A stretch of 64,000 nucleotides of DNA, from contig OU452203.1 in assembly GCA_911728435.2 (NCBI GenBank), forward strand, positions 19,055,651 to 19,119,650, read 5' to 3'. A program made the position numbers and the translations under genes. This stretch comes from Apoderus coryli. Lineage: Eukaryota; Arthropoda; Insecta; Coleoptera; Attelabidae. The number at the start of each line of letters is the position of its first letter. The stretch's first letter is position 1. The notes beneath the pieces are model-generated. The model was not told where the DNA came from and did no database searches. It saw only the letters and a program-made list of their open reading frames with translations. Positions 48,273 through 62,500 of the stretch are shown here, piece after piece.

Positions 48273-49214
48273 TATAGGGTGTCCGGAAATGACGTGTACA
48301 ACGGAATTCCTTGGGCGAAACCTTCAAACGATACGTGTATAAATTTGACAGCAATCTGACTATTGATTCGTGAGTTATTGCATTTTGTGTGAAGCAACGT
48401 TTATTATTGAAAAAAAAATGGAAAAAAGTGAATTTCGAATTTTGATAAATCATAGCTCTTTGATGAAAAAAAATACAGTGAAAACCAAACAATGGCTTGA
48501 TAAACATTATCCGAACTCTGCTCCATCAAGACAAATGGTAGAGAAGTGGATTGCTGAATTTAAACGTGGTCGTACCAGCACATATGATGCAGAGCGCAGT
48601 GGACGCCGAAATGAGGCTGTTATTTCAGGAAATGTCAAAAAAACTGACAAATTCGTTATGAACGATCGCAAATTGAAGGTGCACGAGCTAGCTGACATTG
48701 TAAAGATATCAGATGGTAGTGTTTTTACCATTTCAGAAGAGTGTTTGGCGCTGTTAAACTGCAATAAAATGAGCTTTAAAAGAGAAAATTTTTTACGTTT
48801 TTCAATTAAATCGAAAAATATTTGATAGATTTTATTAATTTGTTAGATACGCGTTTGTACCAATAAACTACAGTTTTTTATTGAAGAAACCCCATTTCTG
48901 AAAGTTGCAGGGTGTTTTTTGAAGGTACAATAGTTAAGTACCTAGTGAGTCAGGCTTGTAGGGATTTAGAAAATATTTTTTTGTCTCTTAACTATTTGAG
49001 AAAGTAAAATTTTGTAAAGGAGAATATAGTTTCTAAATAAAATTAGTTATTCACAGAAAAAAACTGATATTGATTATACGAGGGTTACAAAAAATATGGG
49101 TAGATTTTGTACTTGAAAAAAGGTAAAAAAATATTTACTTTTACAGCTATTTTGTATATATTTAGATAAGTTGAGGTAATTCACACAATATATTTTATTT
49201 CCGGACACCCTGTA
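48273..49214 (+). mobile_element. Internally deleted mariner with TIRs
   Basis: The ends are TAGGGTGTCCGGAAAT (48275) and the inverse of CAGGGTGTCCGGAAAT (to 49212), flanked by TA. An ORF from the ATG at 48418 to 48825 encodes the DNA-binding half of a mariner transposase: MEKSEFRILINH, WLDKHYPNSAPSRQMVEKW, FKRGRTSTYDAERSGR, LKVHELADIVKISDGSVFTI. It then jumps to an unrelated-looking tail ending FSIKSKNI. All three catalytic Asp residues are absent, and the element is about 940 bp instead of about 1.3 kb. It differs in TIR and protein from the mariner at 13.3 kb. Confidence 0.85.
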
Positions 49215-49401
49215 TAAACGAAAATGTTACTTCCCTATCATAATCAGAGTTGCTGGTCCCAACATATACCCTGTGTTGAAGAGAATTTGTCTGAGAAAAA
49301 CCTTGTTATCAATTTGAAAGAATACACTTTGTTAAAAAAGTTATAATATTGACTTACACCCCATCTTATCTTGTGTCATCCTTACAATGCTAAAATTAAA
49401 T

Positions 49402-51985
49402 TCAAGGAGGCACATTTCGGACTTCCAACCATTGCACATCGTCATCAAATCGTTCAACGCGTACTTTTTGTCGGTAGTGGTACTCTTTCAAATACGTTTT
49501 AAGTGTTTTCGGCAGTTGTAAGTGATTTATGTTGTCGTAAGTAAGTTTACTTACAATCACTGCTCGAGCCAAGTGTTGTAGTGAAAATGTGAAGTTCCTA
49601 AACGACAAGATTTTTTTCATTTAATAACTCTTATTCATTGAACACTTAATTACTCTTACCTATGTAGTGGCCATGTCAGCATTGGCTCGAAAAACATACA
49701 ACTGCTGGGATCCTTGTAATGTTCTATCAATCCGCATACAGTGTTAGAAGTAAACACACCAGGATCATGTGAATCGAAACTAAACTTGTGGTTCCACTGT
49801 TCAATGCGTGCATGCAACGAACGCCCGTATTTCCGAAAAGATACACTGAAAAGAAACTCTTCTTGGGCGGAGTCGCGTAACAGAAACGTACCCTCTGGTT
49901 TTCCATCTAGAAGACGCTCGGCTTCGTAGCGGTCCATTTTACCTTTACGATTAAGATTAAATTAATGTCACAGATAACCAATAAGAGTGCAGCATACTGC
50001 ATTATAAAGGATAAAGCAATGGCGCAATTTTGTGGCTTGTGACTGCGCCCATATTGGTCGACAGAATACAGTGAATATGCTATCAAAAATCAATCTTACC
50101 CCAGTAAAAGCTACAATTGGTGATATCCAACAAATCAGGTACCAAACAATGTATGAAATCGACCTGGGTGTGACAACCAGTAATTGAGTCCAACGGACAG
50201 GACTTCAAAGTGACGTGGTTTTGGAAAAGCGCTCTTAGAGATTCAACGCTGAGATCTGGTGGACATACCAGTTGTAATCTATAAAATATCAAATGATGAA
50301 TGTAAGTATTTTGTTTGATTGGCAAGGTAGAAGTACCTTCTAGGCGCTTGCTGTTGTCCATTCTCCGGATTTGAATTGGAGCACAAAAGCTGAACACGTC
50401 GAACTGAACGAAAGTTAGCTGGTGGTTCTACGCCTTGTTCTATTTCCTTTGCTCTGGCTATTCGAGCTGCTTCATCGCAATCTTCATGGACCATGCGCAT
50501 CCTAACACAAATTGAATTTAACACAAATATACAGCACAATATTTTTCAACTAAATATAATAATACTCCTTATAAACTAGTAGTAAAGGGTCTCCCAAAAT
50601 TAACGCAATTTCATACAAAATATGGTCGGAATAGAATTTTAACATCGTCAACTGTGAAAAGCGTATATTTACTAAAGATCTGTGTCTCCATGCTTACAAA
50701 ATTCAATTAACAAAACAACTGAAGCCTAATGACCATGCACAGCGAAGAGAGTTTGGAGGATGGATTATTCAGCATCAACAAATGGATGCTGATGTTTCGA
50801 ACAAAATCATTCTAAGCGCCAAAGCACTTTTTCACTTTAAAGCGTTCGTTAATCGCCAAAACTGCCGCTTTTGGGGTTCTGGGAACCCACATGTCAACGT
50901 GTCACTGTTTGGTGTTGGTTTTTGGCCTGGAGGCATCATTGGACCATTCTTTTTTGAAAATGAGGCTAGTTAAGCAGAGACTGTTACTAGTGCTCGATAT
51001 CGCGACATGATAACACAGTTCTTTTTGGCATCTCTGCCAAAAAAAAATACTAAAGACTTAACCTAGACTTACCATTGGGTATCTCCAATCGGTACACTAA
51101 TAAATATATTTGAAGGCATACTATTTGGAGACGCCATTCCAGTTCCATATATACCTTAAATTACACGAAGCATTAAAATCAAATGCCTCCAATTACTTCC
51201 TTAAGCTTACCTCTCACACCACTCTCCTGTTCAACCTCAACATGAGGTATATCTGGATCTGGATGTCCCTCATCAGGGCATTCCTGATTAACTGTTGGCG
51301 ATTGGGATGATACTGCACCACTAGATTGACCATCGCTGTCGCTGGCATCACCACTTAATTGGTCCATATCCTGCGCGGAGGTCGAGGCATTTGCTTCATC
51401 TGTACGTCTAGATAATACGATATTTTTCATAAGTTATTTAGTTACAAAGTAACATAATAAAATAAATTTACCTATAGCAAGTACATTTACAGCAATTCTG
51501 TTCCATATCAACAGTCACTTTAGGTTCTTTTTTCGTGCAATTGAATTTAATATAACTCCATTTCGGCGACTTTTTTAAAGACATAGTATTGTTACTCGTG
51601 TTTGATGATGTGCCTGCACATTGTTGTTGCTGTGGTGTTTGCTTTCTGCATCGTTTTAATGTTCTGTAACAGACGAATAGTCAAAAATAGATAAAAGAAC
51701 AAATCACAGAACAGTGGAGTATTGATATCATGTGTGAAGTTCTGAATCAAAAAAAAAAGAAATCACTGCAATAGTAGCGATGTTATTGAAATTCACATAA
51801 CAAATAAAACTAAAATGCAAACCTGACGTAATTTAAACTTACCTATGCAAATTAAATAAGCTTATTTTGCTTTTTCGCTCTTTAGATGTGGACGGAATAT
51901 CAGAGTTACTACTATCACTTTCTTGAGACCGAAGATCACAAGAGCACTTGTCGTGATTCTGTGAATTATTTATTTTCTCTTCCAT
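49402..51985 (-). CDS. Socs36E: SOCS5/Socs36E-type suppressor of cytokine signalling (8 coding exons)
   Basis: SOCS proteins bind phosphotyrosine through SH2 and recruit Elongin B/C-Cullin 5 ligase through the SOCS box to damp JAK/STAT or EGFR signalling. Exons on the minus strand: 51985-51843, 51663-51472, 51407-51211, 51154-51073, 50501-50337, 50278-50100, 49942-49660 and 49597-49402. All have GT/AG borders, matching phases and total 478 aa. The N-terminal ~250 residues are Ser/Gln/Asp-rich and include a Cys cluster (QNCCKCTCY). [55 protein letters not shown] (the FLLRDS Arg binds phosphotyrosine), [14 protein letters not shown] and [12 protein letters not shown] match the SOCS4/5 SH2. The SOCS box ([11 protein letters not shown] ... 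[18 protein letters not shown]) is complete. The start is the first ATG of exon 1; more 5' UTR exons may lie upstream. A dead transposase sits in intron 4. Confidence 0.92.
50588..51050 (+). pseudogene. Tc1/mariner-superfamily transposase relic in a SOCS intron
   Basis: The plus strand reads [54 protein letters not shown] and [14 protein letters not shown], then in another frame [12 protein letters not shown]. This resembles the DDE-domain transposase family widespread in insects. A probable 5' end, GGGTCTCCCAAAATTAACGC, lies at 50587-50606. About 12 residues are missing after NPHV, the catalytic Asp of the SDE/SDEAH-like motif reads SAKALF, and there is no 3' catalytic half. It is antisense to SOCS within intron 50502-51072. 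Confidence 0.7.
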
Positions 51986-53849
51986 AATATCACGTATTGA
52001 TGTTCACTTTTATAACAAAGCTTCAACCAAACATCTATAGAAAAAAAAATGTACATAGAAAAAATACTTCTGGATAAATGCTGCATCCAATTTACACTAG
52101 CTAATTTGTCGCTGATCCTCCTATCAACATCGTCAGAGCAACTTTACCTGAATGTTAGCTAGTGTAAATAGACGCAGGATTTATGCACAAGTATTGTATA
52201 TAAAAGTTTAGTTGCCTGTGCAAGTTTTCGTAAGTATATATAATTTTTTACACAATAATTTGCGGTGTTATTGATATTCTTAGATAAATTTATGCGTGAT
52301 TCTAGCAACAACGAATGAATATATTATTTAAGTCGCACGCAAGTTAAATAACGTCGATTATTAAATAATAACAAACTCCTTGTTATCTTATTAAACAATT
52401 TAAACATACAAGTTAAAACATGTTTCAAAGATAAAGGAATAAAAGAGATTTACAAATAAGTACAACTACATAGTTATGTGATTTTACTTATTACACTTCG
52501 CAGGCATAGACGTACGGTCTAGACGAAAAGAAGTCATTCCACTTCTACTAAGAATAATAATATATTAACAGTAATGTTTTAGATTATAAATATGTATGAG
52601 AAATTTGAGTTGACAATAAAAACACTTAAGTATACTTAAGTTCAACGTTCAAAATTTTATGAGTCACAGTTTAGCTTGTATAATTATTATTTCTACAAAT
52701 GATAGTCTACATTTAGAACATAATTTTAATTATTTTGTTTTGAATGTAGAAAGAAAATAACACATTACGTCACACATACCTTTATGTGGGCTGGGTTATT
52801 TTAATTAGAAAAAGTATTATTTATTATTGTAGAGAGATTGTAACTGTGTACACAATATGTGGGATAAAGTTTACAGCGTTTAAAGTATTGTGTTTAAGAT
52901 TTAGAGCCCTAAATAATACTACACCACATGTAAATAACTAATTTTTCACTATGTATCATTGATAATTTCAATTTACTATTTACGATTTACGTAAAATACC
53001 AAAATGTCACGTAAAATGTTTATCTTTCATTCATGTGTCAATACTGTCCATCCGAGTCATTCTTCTTCGATAGAAGTCAATTTCGCAAATCTGGTGGGCA
53101 ATTCTTGAAAAGTAGGGGTAGAACGATAAACGATCGATCGAATCGAGGCACATGCTACTGAATTAGCACAGCGTTGCCTCCTTTTTTTCGATTGTTCAAC
53201 TCGGCAATTTTCATGAATAGATCCCCAGCTCCGTAAGCTGATAGGATGTAATCGACTGTTTTTCTAATAGTACGTTCCGCAAAGTGCTATCAATACATCT
53301 GATATTAGACATTAAACATTAGAGGAAATTCCCTAATTATAAGATGTATCTAGGATGCTTAAGTTTTGTATAGAATTGTTACAGCTAATTGTGAATATAA
53401 GCTGTGGTATTATACCCAAGCAAACATCCAAAGAAGTTCTTTACCATAAGTGTACTATTATTGTACCTACATCTCCAAATTTCTACTTGAAATTAACAAT
53501 ATAATATGTTTATTCCACTAATCCAAGGTGAACACAAGTAGCGATTACAATGTTTTCAATAACTTTGCTAACCGTTGCAATTCCAAAATTCCAAATATCT
53601 TATTATAGCGCATTTATTAGTAGTCTACTAGTGTCAATTATTTCCATATAGAGAGAGGGAGGTCTTTATAGTTTTATCTCTTTGCATTTTGTCAAGATCA
53701 TTGTCATTAATCATTATTGTCGCTTGTCATAATTGTCACAAAAGCTTTATTCTTTCCTAATATTTTCCTAGCGTGGTAAAGTTTGTTTAATATTACCGCT
53801 GAATTTTTGGTTTTTGTTTAAGATATACTAATAAGTGCTCCAGTTTAAA
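51986..53849. promoter_or_regulatory. Divergent intergenic region between SOCS and ILF2
   Basis: The first coding exons of the two genes point away from each other across 1.86 kb, so promoters and 5' UTRs of both must lie here or in further exons. I saw no strong TATA/Inr pair that could be assigned with confidence. An inverted repeat lies at 52062-52199. CTTTCCTAATATTTTCC-type pyrimidine-rich sequence precedes the ILF2 start. Confidence 0.4.
52062..52199. repeat. Imperfect inverted repeat
   Basis: 52062-52103 (AAATACTTCTGGATAAATGC through TTTACACTAGCTA) pairs with the inverse of 52156-52199 (TAGCTAGTGTAAATAGACGC through GTATTG). The arms are about 42 bp with several mismatches, around a 52-bp spacer. 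It may be a short MITE or a conserved structure upstream of SOCS. Confidence 0.55.
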
Positions 53850-55741
<1,892 letters not shown>

Positions 55742-56575
55742 GTTAACATTTTATATATTCCATTATACGTGTTTTTTTTTTTGTAATTTAAGTGCATTTA
55801 GGTAATTTAAGGTTCTCTCAGATAAGGTAATGTATGGACACCCAATTTTATAAATGGAGTACGCGAAGTGAAAACATCTGATATTTGACATCAGAGGAGA
55901 GTCACTATTGTATTGTTGTATATGCTGGTCTAAATTATCTTCAAGCCCTACTTTGAGAGATACTATTATGTTTTGTGTGTGAGAAAACAAATTGTAATAA
56001 TTATTAGATGTAATGATTAAGTATTATTTTCGTTTTATTACCATAAACTCCTAACTTAAATCTTTCTGCCAATTACGAACTCCGCACGAAATTCCGATTC
56101 AAAAGGGTGTGCGAATATCCAGAAATGTGTCATTTGCACATATAGGACTGCAATAAAACAGTAGATAGCTTTTAAATACTATTGTTTTTCAAAGTATTCT
56201 CTACGAAGACTAAGAGATATCCCACTTGTGTGTTTGTAGAGCAGCGAACATGTGTGAGAACAAACAAATGGTTGTACAGCAATCGATCTTTATGAAAAGC
56301 CCTTGGTGATTTCAATATAATAAAAATATAAATTGACAACAAGATGTTTTTGCTGACATCTAGTGTGAGCACAAACAAATTTCCAACATAATTAAAAGTC
56401 TTGTTACTTTATGTAACAAGCAATTCATAAAATATAAATTGGTAGATCAAAATTGACTGAGAAATCAAAAATAAATCAAAGCTAATTTGGTTAGATAGCA
56501 TATATTATTTAAAATACAATTGTTAAAGGCATATAACATAAAGACTAATAATATAATAAAGGGGCAACTCAATAT
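55742..56575. other. Convergent 3' region of ILF2 and the next gene
   Basis: The ILF2 3' UTR runs into this AT-rich stretch, and the minus-strand gene ends at 56576. No separate gene was recognised. Confidence 0.45.
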
Positions 56576-59500
56576 TCAATCAATGCAAATAACATCGTCA
56601 TCTGAAGAATCCTTCCTCGCAACCTTCTCACCACCTTTATTCTTCTTTATGATTGAAAGCGCTTCAACTTTATCACTTTTATTCTCTTTCAACTCATCAG
56701 TAGGTATCAAATTAATTGAGGATAGTTTCTTCAATGAATCTAGTACGTGAGTAGTATCGTCATTTTTAACAGTTTCTTGGTTCTTTTCCTTGGATTTCAG
56801 TATTTTGGATGGAGATATTAATTTTGAAGATTTATCGTGAATCTTAGCTGGAGGTGATTTTTTTGTTGTTGAAGAGTATATCGGAGATATTTCAATGCCC
56901 ATTAGTGAATCAGTTTTTGTTAAGTGTTTTGCTTTAGGTGGTGGTACCTAGAAAAATTAAAAGTTATATTAAATTCCAATAAATCAAATGGCTAAGCGAC
57001 GTTATTTTAATGTTTCATCAAAATATGCGAGTTTAAACTTATTTTTGCTTATTATTTAACCCTAGAGAATTCGCGCTAAGAAAATTACGGCAGAACTCGC
57101 GCGTGAGCATTTCTCTCACTATTTATTATTGTGTATTTTTTTTATTGTGACGAGACAACATTACACTCAAATAATTACGCATAACTTTGAATCAAGTGCT
57201 GCTTCTTTTTTTGGATTTTCGGTTTTTTCTTCTTGGGCAAAATCCAGCTTGATCTTCTGCCGTTACACGTTAGAGTTCAGGAATGCCTACCAGTTATCTA
57301 CTTCGCTGTCTTCTGTTGAATGGCATACATATTACTGAAGCTCGGTATACTAAGTGTGGTTTCATCAACTGCTTTCATCCTCAGAAACATTTGACGATCT
57401 TCAATAATTTCTGTATTGTCTTTATATATTTGGAAAATACAAACGCCAGAACTCGCGCAATGAGAGAATCACAAACCTGCACTTGATCAACAAACTTCCT
57501 ATTATATCGCAGAACACAGTGTACTGAATTTTGAATGTAACTAATCAGGGGACGCAACGTGAACACAAAGTCAGCTAGAGAGCGAGGCAGGCTCATCCAG
57601 TGTCTATATCGTGAAATCTTGCGATTTTAGGCGAAGCGTGAGAGAAATGCTCATAGCGCGAGTGCTGCAGGGTTAAACATAGTGCTACTACCTATCGAAC
57701 TTCTAAAGAAAAGGAAGCAAGTTCAGGTATAAGTGCTGGAGTACCAGTAAAAGCAATTCAACAATTTCGTGGGTTGGTATGAGCGAAAAAGCCAATTTAA
57801 GAGACACATGCTATTAATAATAAACAACTATTCTAATAATAAAAATAAGATAGGCGAAGTTGAAGCTTACTTAATGCTTCCTAACTTATTCTTATTTCAC
57901 ATAATATAAATATATTCTATTACTAACTACAAAACTATAACAATTATGAAACATCAGTTAAATTAGGATCAATGGAAATACGCCATAAATTATCTTATGA
58001 CTTGAAAAACTTAATTTATTCGGTGAAGAATCGATAAAGCTGACGGTTAAGGGGATATAAAATCAGTGAACTTATTGACTACCCAATCTGGACCTGGTAT
58101 AAAGAGACTAAAATGATGTCAATGAGCACCTTCACAATTTAATTCTTTAAGTATCTGTATTAATAATAGTAATTTACGTCCGTAGGCGAGTCCTGGAAAT
58201 CTGTGAGTCCAAAAAACTATTTTCGGGAAGTACGTACTTCCCGGACTAGGCCGGGAAATGCTGCTTTCTCAAAGAAAAAGCGTCCGGGAAGTGGGTACAT
58301 CCCGGACGGTTGCCGAAAAAATATATTATTACTAAAACTGGCGACTACTACCTACTTATTAATTAAGTACTATTCTTACCACAAACTTATAGCTGTTATC
58401 TGACGTAGAAATTGCGTAATAATATGAGCAAGTGACTAACGGCATTTTTACTGTTTGTATTATTTATTAATTCAGAGTTTAAAAAGTGTAAAGTTTACTG
58501 GATGTTTATAAAAAAGTAGAAATATATAGAAATTCGATAATCATTAAAAGAAGAAATAAATTACGGCGAAATAATGTTTAGAGAAAAAATCAAAAACACG
58601 TTACAAGCTACATTGCTTATAGCATACTAAAATTTCATTTCAATTTCAAAACTGAAAACAAAAGCGTTTTTAATAGTTTAATAAAAGCAGATGTGTTTAT
58701 TATTAAGCCTAATTTACGATTATTAAACATTGTTAGATAAACATGTTATTGTGAAGCGAGACAATAATTGCGTTAACAACATTGTGATTATATTTAACAA
58801 TGTTTAATTAATAATAATATTCTTTTATAAATTTCTAGAATCTTCATTTTTAACCAAACATTTGCTTAAATAATAATAATAGGTGTTATCTCAGAGGCGG
58901 AGAAAATTAAATTGCAATAAAACACAAACATATTTTCGTTTAAAGACAATTTTATGGCATTTGAATATGATTTCGAGCAAATGACGCCGCGAACTGGGCG
59001 TAATTCTAAGGTCCAATTTCCAAACACTCTGCGCAATCAATCAGGATGTATTTCGGCAATAATCAAAACACCCTTTACCTTCGAATATGGAATATTATAA
59101 ATAAAGAAAACTATTTAAAAATGCGAAGTTCCGAAGTTTATCAATAAAAATTCGCAAGAAAGACCAAGTGAAATTAGATGTCTACAAATGTCTCTCTTTC
59201 CCAATGCCCTTCTGTACACGAAAGGATGCATTTCATTATTCTAGCTTCATTTATTTTTTTGCCAAATTAAATAAAAACATTTGAAAATACTTTGATACTC
59301 AAGGTATGAATATTTTTCACTCTGCTCTCCTGAAAAATAATTATTTTTTAGATACGCTCTTTCGTATGCTAAATGACAAAATGCTATCCCTCTATCCGAA
59401 TTTTATTGATGTGAAGTTTTCTCGCATTTGAAATTATTGAGTTTATAAGGATCAAACATAATATGTAATATTACTAAGGCTACACTTGTCTGATATAGCC

Positions 59501-62500
59501 AAGCGGCAATAAAGACTATCAGACTCTCTAATATCGAGAGGAACAATAATCTGACTCCGGTCTGGATCCTGCCTAAGACTACACTTCACGGCAAATAAGT
59601 TCTAAAAGGGAGCATCGATTAAAATTGTGTTGCAAAACAAAATACAAAATTTTCGTACTTCAAAACTAAGGAACAGATGCACTAAATTAATACTAATTAA
59701 CTAAATGAAAATATACCAAAACAGCATTGACCTTAAATTACATAAATCTATCTTAACTGTAACCTACACTACAATGTAGAATCATTTTAAATTATTAAAA
59801 TTATTTTAAAAATAATAAAGTATTATTGTTTTACGAGAGTTGATCAGGAAAAACACGTTTAGATTCTCTTCACCAAAAGAAGTCTTATTTTAGAGTTAGA
59901 GAGAATCAGGTCTGTAAGCACAGCAAATCCTCATCGATCTGAATCTAGAATTGATGGAAGGTGTTCTAGAAGGTTTACTGCAACTAAGTTCCAATAACCA
60001 TATCCCTTACGTTATCGCCCAGCCTAAATCAAAGAAAGAGGTGGGAACAACGCTGGTGATTGCTAGATATCTATTTGGAGCATTCCTATTCGGAAAGCTG
60101 GCGAGCATATTGCTTGTTCTCAACCCATGTTGACGTAAGAGTGACAGTATCCTCTTTCTTACCAGTTGCAAGAGGCCATTTTGACGAATCACACCTCCTG
60201 ATAGTGGAGTTGATGATCATGTGGACCAGCCTCTTCTCTGACCCAGCTTAAGGTCGTTAATGCTTGGCTACTATCTGTAGAGATTATAATTGTTTTATTC
60301 CTGATATTTTTATGGACAATTTCGATTGTGGCGATAGCTGTTATAAACTTTGATGTTTAAGTTGGTTTGACGTTGACATAACTGTTTAGTACAGTTTCAA
60401 TTTTCGCTTTATTCTCTTTCATTTGCAAGAATAAGTTGACTAGGAGTTGTCAATAACTGGATAACAACATTCAATTTACCTTTGGACGGATTTTGGATCA
60501 TAGCAACATCAAGATCAACCGTGTTTGTTTTAAACAACTCCCGTATAATAAAATACTCCTTCTGGGAAGTTAGTGTTAGTGACTCCAGCGTTCACAACGG
60601 CAAATGTAGGAGACGTGCAATCTGCACCATATCAATTTTGATATTTAATACGATGCCAAACGACATGCGTGGTATGATAGCGTCCTATACCAAAAAAAAA
60701 CATTGAAATTGGAACACGTTCGTTGCCTGCTGGGTAGTGAAATTCAGGTAGGACAATATTATGAAGGGCTATGTGCATGCCAAACGACATTCGTGATGTG
60801 GGTCATTAAGGATAGTTTCTTAGGGCTTGAATGATAGCGTTCTATACCAAACAAAAGCATTAATACTGAAACCTGTGCCTTGCCTGATGGGTTGTGAAAT
60901 TTAGGCAGGCACTTATCCTATGTTCCACGCTAGAGTCACTAACGCCAACTTCACAGACGTTAAAATACTACACAAATAAAACTACTAGCGCAAACAACTC
61001 TAAAATTCAGTTAATCAAGTAATAATTAAAACAAAATTAATAAAATGAGTGCTACATAAGTTACTTATCTAAAACTGGGTTTAGATGCATCTCAAATAAT
61101 AATTATGCTTATATAAATGTGTGCACTTACATTAAAATAAATGATTTATTTTTCTAGAAAGATGGATTCCAAATGTAAGGTTTTCTAGCCGTTGGAAATA
61201 CGGGTAGTTGTGGCTATAGTGAGTAAAAAGTTATACATGTAATAAATATATATCGTCGTTTGTGCAGTTATTTGTTTTACAACCACATGACTGCCAAAAT
61301 ATTAATTAAATTCCCTGTCCTGGCTACTTTTGTAGATTTCTAAATGTGATCATTTTTGGGCAATCAAGTGGAAGTCATTTATTCATCAGATTGATCATGC
61401 AAATGACTACTTATCTTTTAATGTTTGTTTAAAATGTACATACTACCGATACTTTTTTATGTCAAGTATTACAAAAATGCGAAAATTAACATCAGCAATT
61501 CAAATAATATAATATCGACTATATCAGTTCAACTCATTGAAAATATCCATTTTCAGCTACTTTGGTCAGTAACACCCACGATTTTTCTGCATTTTTCTAG
61601 AATCCTAAAAATACATATTAAGAGCTGTGCCTTGGCCAGTTTAGTTTCAGTTTTAATTGAACTGTTTATGCCAATATATGTGAAGTTAATTCACATTGAC
61701 AGAAAATATATTGTTTATAATAATTATATTTTGCTCAAAGATCTTAAAGTTAAAATTAAAAGATCATAATCAAAACTCCAGCTCATACTAGTGCTCTTGC
61801 TTGCTCAAAGTCTGTAAACTCAACAAGCAGGTAAATATGTATTTCTTATTTACCTGAAGCTACACCCACTACGATATTTTATAAATAGAAGCTGATATTG
61901 TCGATATTGAATTTACTAAATAAACATATTTTGAAAGAAACTAATGAAATAATCCACCTACCTGACTTATAATCATTCCAGAATCTATAGGAAACTTCGG
62001 TGACGGCATTGTACTACTCGGTAAGGTTGTTTTCGTCACTGATAAAGTCGACGGTAATTTATGGTCCAACGTGAAACTATTACTACTGCTCGGCTTCGAT
62101 GCAAAACTTGGCAATGTGGCAGTGTTTAAATGATGCATCGGCAACACTGTGTTGTGTAGTGACGATGACGTTATAGTCGTATTTGACGGTATTGGGGGAG
62201 TAGTGATTGTGGGTGTTATTAGTGATTGCGATTTTGGCATATTTAAATTTTTTAGAAAAGCAGCGGATTTTGTTTGTTCAGATTCAAGGGACTTCTGTTG
62301 TTTCTTTTGTTGTTCCTTCTTTTTATCGGCTAGTTTTTCTTGAAGCGTCTTACCTAACATGAATTACAAATAAATGAAGATTAATTTACGATCATTGTTA
62401 ACTGTTGTGAGACCTGTAAAGTGAAAGGTTAACTTAACACAATAATAAAATAACTCACTTGGGCTGGTCGTTAAATTAGGCCGACTTGACACTGTACAAC

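Noticed and set aside
48121..48507. 128-codon minus-strand open frame
   Set aside because: It overlaps the mariner end and is antisense to its transposase ORF, so it is a shadow frame.
61425..61769. 114-codon open frame in the last intron of the minus-strand gene
   Set aside because: It has AT-driven composition (Ile, Asn, Lys, Tyr, Leu), no domain or splice context, and lies within an intron.
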